In this document: in pieces, positions 1 through 8,232 of the stretch
How positions within the stretch are numbered: the first letter of the stretch is position 1
Layout: each line of letters starts with the position of its first letter
Source of the DNA: Desulfurococcales archaeon
Lineage (GTDB): Archaea; Thermoproteota; Thermoprotei_A; Sulfolobales; NBVN01
Reading direction: 5' to 3'
Length of the DNA: 35,807 nucleotides
Assembly (NCBI GenBank): GCA_015521325.1
Contig: WAOK01000077.1
Span: forward strand, 1 to 35,807
The notes under the pieces: generated by a model
The model's database searches: none
What the model saw: only the letters and a program-made list of their open reading frames with translations
What the model was told of the DNA's origin: nothing
Made by a program: the position numbers and the translations under genes

Positions 1-2
1 AT

Positions 3-428
3 ATTGAGTGGTTGGCGGAGGGTGCGGGGGCGTTGAGGAGGGTCTACGAGTTCGTTAGGGTGAGCCCGTGGTTCCTTGAGGGGCTGCTGGGGGGCGGGGA
101 CCCGAGGAAGTATGTGGAGCACCTGAGGAAGCGGGTCTCCTACCTAGAGGTGCCCGACGAGTTCAGGGAGGTGGCGGAGAAGGCCGCTGAGTCCCTCATA
201 AGAGAGGCCCTAACCAAGAAGGCCGGGGCAGCAGAGACCCAGAACCTCCTAGACGACCTACTGAGGAAAGCCGGGGCAAGGGCCGACTACTGGGCAAGAA
301 TTGAGAGCGAACTAAGAAAACACGCTGAAGAGAAGGAACTCAAACCACACAGAATCGCGGAGACCCTAGCAGAGCTGGCCCCAGGCGCATGGAACAAAGC
401 AATAGAGAAGAAAATCACCATAAAGTAG
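3..428 (+). CDS. hypothetical protein, 5'-truncated by window edge (C-terminal part)
   Basis: Open frame runs back through TTG 12 to the window edge (IEWLAEGAGALRR...); C-terminus RIAETLAELAPGAWNKAIEKK resembles the C-terminus of the 1753-2439 ORF. Confidence 0.55.
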   Translation: MEWLAEGAGALRRVYEFVRVSPWFLEGLLGGGDPRKYVEHLRKRVSYLEVPDEFREVAEKAAESLIREALTKKAGAAETQNLLDDLLRKAGARADYWARIESELRKHAEEKELKPHRIAETLAELAPGAWNKAIEKKITIK

Positions 429-429
429 G

Positions 430-1119
430 CCTAAGGAGCCGTCCATACTGACCGAAGAGCAGGTTCAGGAGGCAGTACAGCAAGAAACGCAGGGATGAGC
501 TCACTAATGATTCCAGCAAGCAGTGTTTAAGCCAGCACACTATTAAGCGGCCATGAATACGAAGCGATCAAATCGTACCACAACATAACCAATGAACCTC
601 TCGAAGCATCAAGGTAACCAGATAGCAGAAATTTCAAAGAAGGACTCCAGGCATCGAAGAGCTCCCAACCAGCCGGGCCCGCGTAACCCACCCTAAGAAG
701 TACAATAATCGGGGGAAAGCGAGAAAGACTTGAACCGGGAGCAGATCACGCATTCCAAGCACTCTTCGAGGAAGCATGGAGACATAACCGCCGACAACCT
801 CACCGAGATCATAAAGAGCAGATGATGTTAAAGCAGAGGACTCAATAGAATAAAGGGGTGCACAGAAAACTGGTATCAAAAACATAGAGGGGGCTAGCAA
901 CCTAAGTGAGAAAGATACAGACATCACTATGAGAAAGAGCTTTAAACAGCGCACTACCAACACCGCAAAAAGCAGACTTGAAGACCATTCAAAAAGATCT
1001 ACCCAATACACAAGACAGCCCCAAAACAATCAAGAACCGGAGAAGAACCCCCAAGACAAAACCGCTGAGAAATCACCACACCCCACAGCCACAAGCGCGG
1101 AGGCGCCCGGGATGGCCAC
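430..1119. pseudogene. non-coding or decayed sequence; no convincing intact ORF
   Basis: Short protein-like stretches in several frames (e.g. PSILTEEQVQEAVQQETQG; GADHAFQALFEEAWRHNRRQ) interrupted by stops; strongly A-rich and T-poor on + strand, unlike the flanks. Confidence 0.4.
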
Positions 1120-1174
1120 ATGATCCTGTTCTATCTCTGGAGGTCCTATGACGACAGTCGCAAACGTATCCCGG

Positions 1175-1186
1175 TATATATTAATA
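1175..1186 (+). promoter_or_regulatory. archaeal TATA-box-like element (TATATATTAATA)
   Basis: About 34 nt upstream of ATG 1213, compatible with a near-leaderless transcript. Confidence 0.45.
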
Positions 1187-1212
1187 GGCTATTCGGATTC
1201 AGGGAGTCTGCC

Positions 1213-1680
1213 ATGTCGCCAGGCCAACATGGGGAGATCGTGGGTGCACCGGAGGATAAACGGGAGTTCCTGCTAAACTATATGAAGGCAAGCATTCTAG
1301 GGCACATAATAAGCTGGTGGCACGTGAAGGCATGCGGAGGCGAGCCCAGAGAGCTACCCATACGTTACATAGACCTGCGGGACGAAAAGTACAAGGAGCA
1401 GCTGTATAGGGCAACGCGTGCGGTAGGCGCATCGGAAGCGGACATGCAGATGTTTGAAGAGGCGTACAAGGACATTGAGTGGTTTGCAAGCGAGGTGCTG
1501 AAACCTATCCTAAAGCTCCTGCCCGACGAGGTGATAGATAAGACGCTGCGCGGTGAAATGGACTATAGGTCATTAAAATACTTTCTGGAAGAGAACGTTC
1601 CCGAATTAAAAGAGGTAATAAAGAAGATGGTCACGCATCCGGCCACGGTAAAAATATACTGGTGGTTCGGCAAGTACTAG
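1213..1680 (+). CDS. hypothetical protein, N-terminal part of an apparently amber-interrupted gene (ORF track start 1120; 1213 preferred)
   Basis: ORF 1120-1680 ends in TAG 1678-1680; reading continues in the same frame as a coherent peptide into ORF 1753-2439. Confidence 0.5.
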   Translation: MSPGQHGEIVGAPEDKREFLLNYMKASILGHIISWWHVKACGGEPRELPIRYIDLRDEKYKEQLYRATRAVGASEADMQMFEEAYKDIEWFASEVLKPILKLLPDEVIDKTLRGEMDYRSLKYFLEENVPELKEVIKKMVTHPATVKIYWWFGKY

Positions 1681-2439
1681 GATAAACACAGACCCCTGTT
1701 TGAAAGTGTAAAGTCGCTGCTCGAGGCGCGGGGAATAGATGTTGAGAAATATATGCGCAGGCCTTCACCTCCGCCTCCGGCGGCGGAGCTCATCGGGGCG
1801 GGGGAGAGGAAGCTGCCCGAGGAGATATCCGTTCCTAAGATTGAGAAAGTAGAGAGTCTTAGGATCCTCCTTGAGGGGTACAGGAAACACTTGGAGGAAG
1901 GTGGGTTCGTGGTTTCGGCGGGTGTTGTGGGGGCTGTGTTGGGGGCTCTTGATGCGGTGCCTGGGGAGGTTTCGGCTGTTCCGTGGAGTGCGGTGAGGGT
2001 TGTGCAGGTGCGTGTCGTGGTCGGTGCCTTTGTTTATAGGGTGCTTAGGGATGTTGGCTGGTACCGTAAGCTGTTGGGTCTGGCTGAGAGGGTGGTGAAC
2101 GGGGATAGGGCGGGTGCTGACCTCCTTAGAGAGAGGATCGGGAATCTTTTCCCTGTGCCGGAGGAGGTGTTCCCGGAGGCGCCTGATGAGGCGGTTAGGG
2201 CCCTTGAGGAAATCGCGGGCACTGTGTCCGAACCCGGCGCCGTCACGGCGCTGGCCGCGAGGGGCCTATACGAGTACATGAGGTACCTGGCGGAGAGGGA
2301 GCAAAGGTTCTTGGAGGCCGCGTCGCGAATCGATAGGGTTAGGGGGCAGAGGCTCGTCCCGGTGGGCGAGGTCGCGAGGATCGCTGCTGCGCTGGCGCCG
2401 GATGTGTGGAGGCGCACCCTACAGTCAGCGATGAAGTGA
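1681..2439 (+). CDS. hypothetical protein, C-terminal part of the interrupted gene (first ATG at 1753)
   Basis: Same frame as the preceding ORF; 1681-1752 encodes DKHRPLFESVKSLLEARGIDVEKY without ATG/GTG/TTG; Pro-rich linker RRPSPPPPAAEL follows. Confidence 0.5.
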   Translation, partial: DKHRPLFESVKSLLEARGIDVEKYMRRPSPPPPAAELIGAGERKLPEEISVPKIEKVESLRILLEGYRKHLEEGGFVVSAGVVGAVLGALDAVPGEVSAVPWSAVRVVQVRVVVGAFVYRVLRDVGWYRKLLGLAERVVNGDRAGADLLRERIGNLFPVPEEVFPEAPDEAVRALEEIAGTVSEPGAVTALAARGLYEYMRYLAEREQRFLEAASRIDRVRGQRLVPVGEVARIAAALAPDVWRRTLQSAMK

Positions 2440-2508
2440 GTTCCCAGGCGCTGCTGGGCGGTGGCCCAGGGGATAAGTTGGTTTAGGCGCCGCGCACACT
2501 CTTAACCG

Positions 2509-3126
2509 GTGCCGGGGATGCTCGGAGAGCTTCTCGGGTACTACGTTCAGCTGCTGGCCATCATGAACCCCTTCTCCGCCCTCCCAACATTCTTGAGCCT
2601 CACCGAGGGCTTGGGGGAGGTCGAGAAGAGGGACATCGTCAGTAAGGCCTTGCTCGCCTCCCTCGTTCTTGTGGCTGTATTCACTCTGATCGGTAATTAT
2701 ATACTGATGGCCTTCAACATCTCCTTACCCGCCCTAAGGATCGGTGGCGGGGTCATACTGATGGCCATAGCCATCGATATGCTCGGTGGTATGCCGAGGA
2801 CTAAGAGGGTTGAGGCCCAGGACATAGCGGTCGTGCCCCTAGCGACCCCAATGGTTATTGGGCCCGGCACTATCACGACGATCCTCCTCCTAACGAGTAA
2901 GGACCCCTCACCCGCTGGCACCGCCGCCGTCCTCGTTGCGGGCCTCGCCGCGGCCGCCACGACCTTCGTCCTCCTCAGGTACTCCGAGCCGATAATCAGG
3001 GTGCTGAGGCAGTCGACGGTTAGGGCGATAGGTAGGTTCATGTCCCTAATAATAGCGAGCATAGCGGCAGAGATGATTGCCTACGGCGTCATCGCTTACT
3101 ACTACCAGATCGCCCCGCAAGCCTGA
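2509..3126 (+). CDS. MarC/UPF0056 family integral membrane protein
   Basis: Hydrophobic ~205 aa with NPFSALPTFLSLTEG and PLATPMVIGPGTITTILLL motifs typical of the MarC family; GTG start. Confidence 0.85.
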   Translation: MPGMLGELLGYYVQLLAIMNPFSALPTFLSLTEGLGEVEKRDIVSKALLASLVLVAVFTLIGNYILMAFNISLPALRIGGGVILMAIAIDMLGGMPRTKRVEAQDIAVVPLATPMVIGPGTITTILLLTSKDPSPAGTAAVLVAGLAAAATTFVLLRYSEPIIRVLRQSTVRAIGRFMSLIIASIAAEMIAYGVIAYYYQIAPQA

Positions 3127-5245
3127 CGATGGAGAGGGTAACGAGGTACGCCAATGACACCGAGCCAGCCCAGGCTACGTAGGGCGGGGGCCCCGGCGCG
3201 CTCCTAGCCCATGCCATGAGGGCACCCCGAGGACACCCCACCGCCGTGCCGACACCGCCGGACGAGATGAAGTACCCTATAGTTAATGGGTCAGGGCATG
3301 AGGGGGCCTCAGCCAGCACCCTCGCCCTGCCCATGGCCGAGGCCGCCACGATTGCCACTGAGCCGTCCCTAACCTCAACACCTAGGGCCCCGCCCTCGAC
3401 GGGGGCGACGGGCGTCATGGTCGGGCCCCACATGAGTTCCTCACCCCAACCCGTTCCGGGCCTGATCACATAAGCCACCGGAGATGTCCTGGGCACCGTG
3501 ATCAGTAGGAGGGTGTCGTCGAGCGGGTTGTACGCAGTACTCAGGACCCTCCTAACGCTTAGTGAGTGGGCCGTGATCAGCCCTCCCTCCCCCACAGCAA
3601 CGACCTCAAGGCTGGGCCCCCTGGCTATGACTGCGTAAGCCGTTCCCGGCACGGGTGAGGCGGCTGACACGCCCTCGCTCAGGGCCCTCGGCACAGCCGA
3701 TGAACCCGCGACCTCATAGGCTATGATGCCGCCCCTGCCGTAGGAGACCCACTCCCTGGGCGCCAGTGCCTGTACACCAAGTACCTCATCAGCCCCGACC
3801 TCGAGGACCGTCATCGCCTCCCCTGACGACGCGTCGATCACGTACCACTGCCTTAGGGCGGGGTAGGAGGGCGGCCTGACCAGTGCGCCAGCTATGACCA
3901 CGCCGGCTCCGGGCACTGGGGATGCCTGCGTGGCGAGGTCGTCTATGACGTATGCCCTGCCGGCGCCGCCCTCCCCGACCTCTATAACCGTGTTGTATAG
4001 GGAGCCGTTGTAGTGTATGTGCGTGGTGTACACCGCCTCCCACCACCCCAAGGACGGGTCGAAGTAGGCGCTCACCCAGGAGTGGATGCTGCCGGGGGCG
4101 AGCCCCACTAAGCCAACGAGGACTAACTGGCCCGACACCTCCGCAGGCGCGGCGGCGCTCACCAGCTCCCCCAGGCCCCTGTAGGCGAGGCTGTAGAGGC
4201 CTAGGTAGTCGTCCCTGCCGGGCACGCATGGCTCGAGGGTGAAGACCTTGCTCGAGGCGGCGGCTAGCCTTAGGACAGAGCCCCTCATGAACAGGCCCTT
4301 AACGAGCCCGTCCCCGACGTCATAGATAGCGACCCACTCCACGTCATACGCCTCCCTGAAAGTCACGGCGACGAGGTCAGTGGGCCCATAGAACACTGCG
4401 TCACCGAAGAACCAGGGCAGGTCAAGCGAGGCCCTCACACGACCGTCGCCCCCGATTATGAGTAGGCTGCGGTTCACGACCGCCAGGACCTCCCCACCAG
4501 CAACGTCCCTCACCCCCACGAGGTACCAGTCCGAGGACGCCTCAACGCCGTAGAGGAGGTGCGGCGCCGCTGCCTCACCCGATAACTCGCCGAGCCCGAG
4601 GTAGTAGATGCCGTGGACGTATGCCCCAGCCGACCTGGATATGCCGGAGAAGTAGACCCGCCCCTCAACCTTGTCGACCAGGGGCCCCCTACCGAGTACT
4701 GGGTTCCCCGCAGAGACGAGCCCGACCAAACTGACCGTGCGGGAGCCGCCACTAACGTTCAGCACCACCAGCGCGGGGCCGGACACACCGTCGCAGAGGA
4801 TGAGTGCGGTATCACCGTACCCACCGGCACCGACCGCCCTCAACCCCTCCCCGGGACTGGTCAGGCCATCAACCCGGAGCTCGCCACCACTAAACCCGAT
4901 AACGGCGGCTGCGCAGGAAGCATTAACGGCCACTAACCTTCCGCCTGCCCATGCAATCGAGACCGTCCTCCCCCACCCAGCCCGGCTGAGGTTCACTACC
5001 CCGACGAGCTCATCAGTGAGAGCGTTGACCACGGCCACCGAGGGCCCCACAGCCGCGGCCACGTACTCACCCCCGGGGCTGGGCTCGAGGACGCCCTCCT
5101 CCCCATGGAACATCATTATGAAGCGCTCCGAGGGAACGCCCTCGATCAGGACTAGCTCCTGGGCACCGCCCCCAACAACGGTGGGAGCGAGAACGGCCAC
5201 AACCGCCAGCGAGAGGGCAAGAGCCGCCATACCCCTCAACAACAC
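3089..5245 (-). CDS. secreted/membrane-anchored beta-propeller-like protein with C-terminal TM and basic tail
   Basis: 718 aa; N-terminal signal-like segment (MAALALSLAVVAVLAPTVVGG), repeated beta-rich blades, C-terminal PGPPPYVAWAGSVSLAYLVTLSIVRLAGRSGSSKR. TTG start or ATG at 5230. Confidence 0.75.
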   Translation of the reverse strand: MLLRGMAALALSLAVVAVLAPTVVGGGAQELVLIEGVPSERFIMMFHGEEGVLEPSPGGEYVAAAVGPSVAVVNALTDELVGVVNLSRAGWGRTVSIAWAGGRLVAVNASCAAAVIGFSGGELRVDGLTSPGEGLRAVGAGGYGDTALILCDGVSGPALVVLNVSGGSRTVSLVGLVSAGNPVLGRGPLVDKVEGRVYFSGISRSAGAYVHGIYYLGLGELSGEAAAPHLLYGVEASSDWYLVGVRDVAGGEVLAVVNRSLLIIGGDGRVRASLDLPWFFGDAVFYGPTDLVAVTFREAYDVEWVAIYDVGDGLVKGLFMRGSVLRLAAASSKVFTLEPCVPGRDDYLGLYSLAYRGLGELVSAAAPAEVSGQLVLVGLVGLAPGSIHSWVSAYFDPSLGWWEAVYTTHIHYNGSLYNTVIEVGEGGAGRAYVIDDLATQASPVPGAGVVIAGALVRPPSYPALRQWYVIDASSGEAMTVLEVGADEVLGVQALAPREWVSYGRGGIIAYEVAGSSAVPRALSEGVSAASPVPGTAYAVIARGPSLEVVAVGEGGLITAHSLSVRRVLSTAYNPLDDTLLLITVPRTSPVAYVIRPGTGWGEELMWGPTMTPVAPVEGGALGVEVRDGSVAIVAASAMGRARVLAEAPSCPDPLTIGYFISSGGVGTAVGCPRGALMAWARSAPGPPPYVAWAGSVSLAYLVTLSIVRLAGRSGSSKR

Positions 5246-5333
5246 CGACCGCGAGGGATAGGTGTTTCAAGGAAAAAGCGTTGATGAACGAACTTGTTAA
5301 TCCGTATCCGCTAGGGTTAGTAGGTCGGTCGGG

Positions 5334-6278
5334 TTGAGGCCAGTACCCGTTGAGGAGTACCTACGCTTCATAGAGCGGAACAACGCCGTAGAGGTCGGTG
5401 GCGAGAGGATAAGGCTGGAGCCGATTAAGGTGAGGAGACTCGAGCCCGTTGAGGAGGAGCTGACCGACGTGAGCACGACCGTCTGGTCCTTCCCGAAGAG
5501 GGGGTCGTGGGGCACCCACAGAGGTGACTACAGGGGGAACTGGCCTCCCCAGATGGCAAGGGCCGTCATCCTGATGCTGACGAGGCCCGGGGACACCGTG
5601 ATCGACCCGATGGCCGGGTCGGGGACCACGTGCATCGAGGCGAAGCTCCTCGGGAGGAACTGCGTCGCCGTGGACATAGACTACGGTGCCGTGATGCTGA
5701 CCCACCACAGGCTCTACTGGCTGGAGAGGGCGATCGAGGAGATGGGGCCCCCGACCCCGCCCGACGCCTTACCGGAGGACGTTGTCCGTGCTAAGGTCGA
5801 GGTCTACCACGGTGACGCCAGGGACCTTGACCTCATAGGGGGCTCGTCAGCTGACCTGGTGGCGACACACCCGCCGTATTTCAACATAATTAGGTACGGG
5901 TCAAGGCTCGATAGGGCGAACCTAGCCAGGGCGAGGAAGCTTAGCGAGTACCTCAGCATGCTGAGGGACGTGGTTAGGGAGGCTTACCGCGTCCTGAAGC
6001 CCGGGGCGCACCTAGCGATTCTCGTCGGGGACACGAGGCGCAGGAGGCACTACGTGCCCATAACCCACCACGCCCTCCGGGTCATGCTCGAGGAGGGTTT
6101 CATACTGAGGGAGGAGGTCATCAAGATACAGCACAAGATGAAGACGACGAGGGAGGTGTGGAGGAAGGCTAGGAGGGACTTCCTCCTAATATACCACGAG
6201 AAGCTCTACATACTCCGCAAGCCCCTGGACGAGGGGGATCTGCGCAAGCACTCGCTCAGCACCGCCTCCCCTCCATGA
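5334..6278 (+). CDS. DNA methyltransferase (N4-cytosine/N6-adenine type, SAM-dependent)
   Basis: VIDPMAGSGTTCIEAKLLGRNCVAVDID SAM-binding region and DLVATHPPYFNIIRYG catalytic-like motif. Confidence 0.75.
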   Translation: MRPVPVEEYLRFIERNNAVEVGGERIRLEPIKVRRLEPVEEELTDVSTTVWSFPKRGSWGTHRGDYRGNWPPQMARAVILMLTRPGDTVIDPMAGSGTTCIEAKLLGRNCVAVDIDYGAVMLTHHRLYWLERAIEEMGPPTPPDALPEDVVRAKVEVYHGDARDLDLIGGSSADLVATHPPYFNIIRYGSRLDRANLARARKLSEYLSMLRDVVREAYRVLKPGAHLAILVGDTRRRRHYVPITHHALRVMLEEGFILREEVIKIQHKMKTTREVWRKARRDFLLIYHEKLYILRKPLDEGDLRKHSLSTASPP

Positions 6279-6283
6279 GGGCC

Positions 6284-6865
6284 TCAGGCGTAGGGGGCTC
6301 TCCCGGCTATCTCCTCAGCGACCCTTATCAGGCACTGCTCGTCCTCGGACAGGTTGCACAGGAAGAACCTCACCTCCCCGACATAGGACGCTATGTCAGC
6401 CGCGTGTATACTCCTGTCATCGACGTAGACCACGGCTCCCGGGCTGAGGGAGGCCCCCGTCTCGGACTCAATGAGGGCGAGGAGCTCCTTCAGGCACTTA
6501 TGCTTCGTTGGCAGCGGGTGTATGCAGTGGTAGTGGAACCTGTCGTATATGCCGAACGCCTTAAGGGCCTCCGAAGCGATCTCGGGGTTGTTCCAGCTCA
6601 GGGTCGAGATGACGTAACCAGCCGACTCAGCCGCCGCGAGCACGGCCTCAACGCCGTGGTTGAGGGTCACGACGACGCCGGAGTCATCCACCACCCTCCT
6701 CCGACCGAGCCGCCTGAAAGGGGGCCTCAGCCTGGATATGTCCTCGTTATCCCAGACCGTGCCGTCCAGGTCGAGGGCGAGGACACCCCTCGGCATAGGG
6801 AGCGGTTTCCCGGTGCGGACGCAGCAACCCAACCCATTCCCCATGAGTAACCCCTCCCGTCCCAA
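6284..6865 (-). CDS. magnesium-dependent phosphatase-1 family HAD protein
   Basis: LALDLDGTVWDNEDI, STLSWNNPEIASEALKAFGI, VVYVDDRSIHAADI; MDP-1-like HAD motifs. Confidence 0.8.
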   Translation of the reverse strand: MGREGLLMGNGLGCCVRTGKPLPMPRGVLALDLDGTVWDNEDISRLRPPFRRLGRRRVVDDSGVVVTLNHGVEAVLAAAESAGYVISTLSWNNPEIASEALKAFGIYDRFHYHCIHPLPTKHKCLKELLALIESETGASLSPGAVVYVDDRSIHAADIASYVGEVRFFLCNLSEDEQCLIRVAEEIAGRAPYA

Positions 6866-6882
6866 GCCTTAAGGCGTCCCCC

Positions 6883-8202
6883 TCATCGGGTCAGGCGCTC
6901 CGCCAGCCTCGCGTACACCCTCGCTAGCCTCTCGAGGGAGGCTATGTCAACCCACTCGTTCGGGCCGTGGACGTTCCCGCCGATGGGCCCAATATCTATG
7001 GCCTCCTCAACGAGGCCCGTGAAGTACCTGCTATCGCTCGCGCCCGCACCCTCGACCGGCTCCGGCGAGAAGCCCTCCTCCTCGAGGGCCCGCAGGGCCT
7101 CCCCAACAAGCCTCGCTGTCGGCGGAGTGTTGAGGTACCTCCCCGGCCCCGTCCTCACCTCTAGCTCTGCCTCAGGGAGGGCGGCGTCCAGAACACCCCT
7201 AAGTGCTTCCTCCACAGCCTCCTCAGAGCTCATGGCCCTTATGTCGAGAGCCAGCTCGTGGACCCTGCCGTCGAACGAGTACATGTTGGGCGTTATTGAG
7301 ACACCGTACTCGCTGAAGGCCTCAGTCCTCACAGGAGCCCTAACGAGGGGGTAGACAGCACGCAGTAGCCTGGTGAGACCGGCGTCAGCGACGGCCTCGC
7401 CCTCCCCGCCGCTAACGTACTCCAGCACAGCCCTCGGCGGGACGACGTTCCCCTTTATGAAGTCCCCATGCAGGGATACCGCCATCACCCTCCTCTCCCT
7501 AACGAAGGCCGACGCCCATATGACCGGGTGGGTATCGACGCCCGGGAGGAAGTAGGCTGCGTGAGAGTGCTGACTAAGCGGGTACAGGGCCCGGAACTCG
7601 GCCCTCTCAACAGAGCCCTTAACCACCACCTCCTCACGCCCAACCCTGATAATCGCCCGGAACCCCTTCCTCCTCCTTATGATGGGTGAGGCCCCGACAC
7701 CATCGGCATTGATGAGGTACCTCGGCACCCGCCCCTCACGCCTCAGGGCCTCAGCTATTACATAGGCCCCGTTCCTCCCACCGATCTCCTCATCGCCAGT
7801 AAAAGCGAAGAGCACACCACAACCAAGTTCCTTGCGTGAAGCCTCCCTAGCTGCCAACATAAGGGCGGCCACGTTCCCCTTATCATCCGCCACACCCCTT
7901 CCGTAGGCCCTCCCACCCTTAACGACGAGGGTGAAGGGGTCGGTAACCCACCCAGGGCCTGGGGGGACAACGTCGTAATGGGCCATGAACATCACGCACG
8001 GCTCCCCGCCAGCGGATGCGAGGACACTGTAGTACCCGCTAGACTCGATGACCTCCGCCTTGAGGCCTGCGTTGGCGAGCCACTCCCTTATGAAGTCCGC
8101 GGCCTCCCCGCCGGGCCTCACACCCCTTGCCGGGTCGTTGACGGTGTTCATGGATACGAGTCTTGAGAGAAGGTCGAGTAACTCATCCCGCAAATCTTGC
8201 AC
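6883..8202 (-). CDS. M20 family metallopeptidase (ArgE/DapE/ACY1-like)
   Basis: MAHYDVVPPGPGWVTDPF, GRGVADDKGNVAAL, FTGDEEIGGRNGA, IGGNVHGPNEWVDI motifs. Confidence 0.9.
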   Translation of the reverse strand: MQDLRDELLDLLSRLVSMNTVNDPARGVRPGGEAADFIREWLANAGLKAEVIESSGYYSVLASAGGEPCVMFMAHYDVVPPGPGWVTDPFTLVVKGGRAYGRGVADDKGNVAALMLAAREASRKELGCGVLFAFTGDEEIGGRNGAYVIAEALRREGRVPRYLINADGVGASPIIRRRKGFRAIIRVGREEVVVKGSVERAEFRALYPLSQHSHAAYFLPGVDTHPVIWASAFVRERRVMAVSLHGDFIKGNVVPPRAVLEYVSGGEGEAVADAGLTRLLRAVYPLVRAPVRTEAFSEYGVSITPNMYSFDGRVHELALDIRAMSSEEAVEEALRGVLDAALPEAELEVRTGPGRYLNTPPTARLVGEALRALEEEGFSPEPVEGAGASDSRYFTGLVEEAIDIGPIGGNVHGPNEWVDIASLERLARVYARLAERLTR

Positions 8203-8232
8203 CGCGATCGGTGTGTCACGGGAGAAAAAGGG

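Noticed and set aside
634-1029. 131-aa minus-strand hydrophobic ORF
   Set aside because: Hydrophobicity follows from reading the complement of an A-rich strand; no recognisable family and overlaps another weak ORF.
929-1123. 64-aa plus-strand ORF ending in ATGA overlap with the next ORF
   Set aside because: Low-complexity polar composition from A/C-rich sequence; the overlap with the ATG at 1120 is probably chance because 1213 fits a promoter better.
1678-1680. Pyrrolysine at the in-frame TAG
   Set aside because: No pyl genes in the window and TAG is used as an ordinary stop (e.g. 426-428 is followed shortly by another stop); kept only as a remote alternative.
4671-5261. 196-aa plus-strand ORF antisense to the 718-aa gene
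   Set aside because: Shadow ORF in high-GC sequence; Ser/Thr/Pro-rich composition, no domain.
6275-6850. 191-aa plus-strand ORF antisense to MDP-1
   Set aside because: MDP-1 frame carries HAD motifs; this ORF has no recognisable domain.
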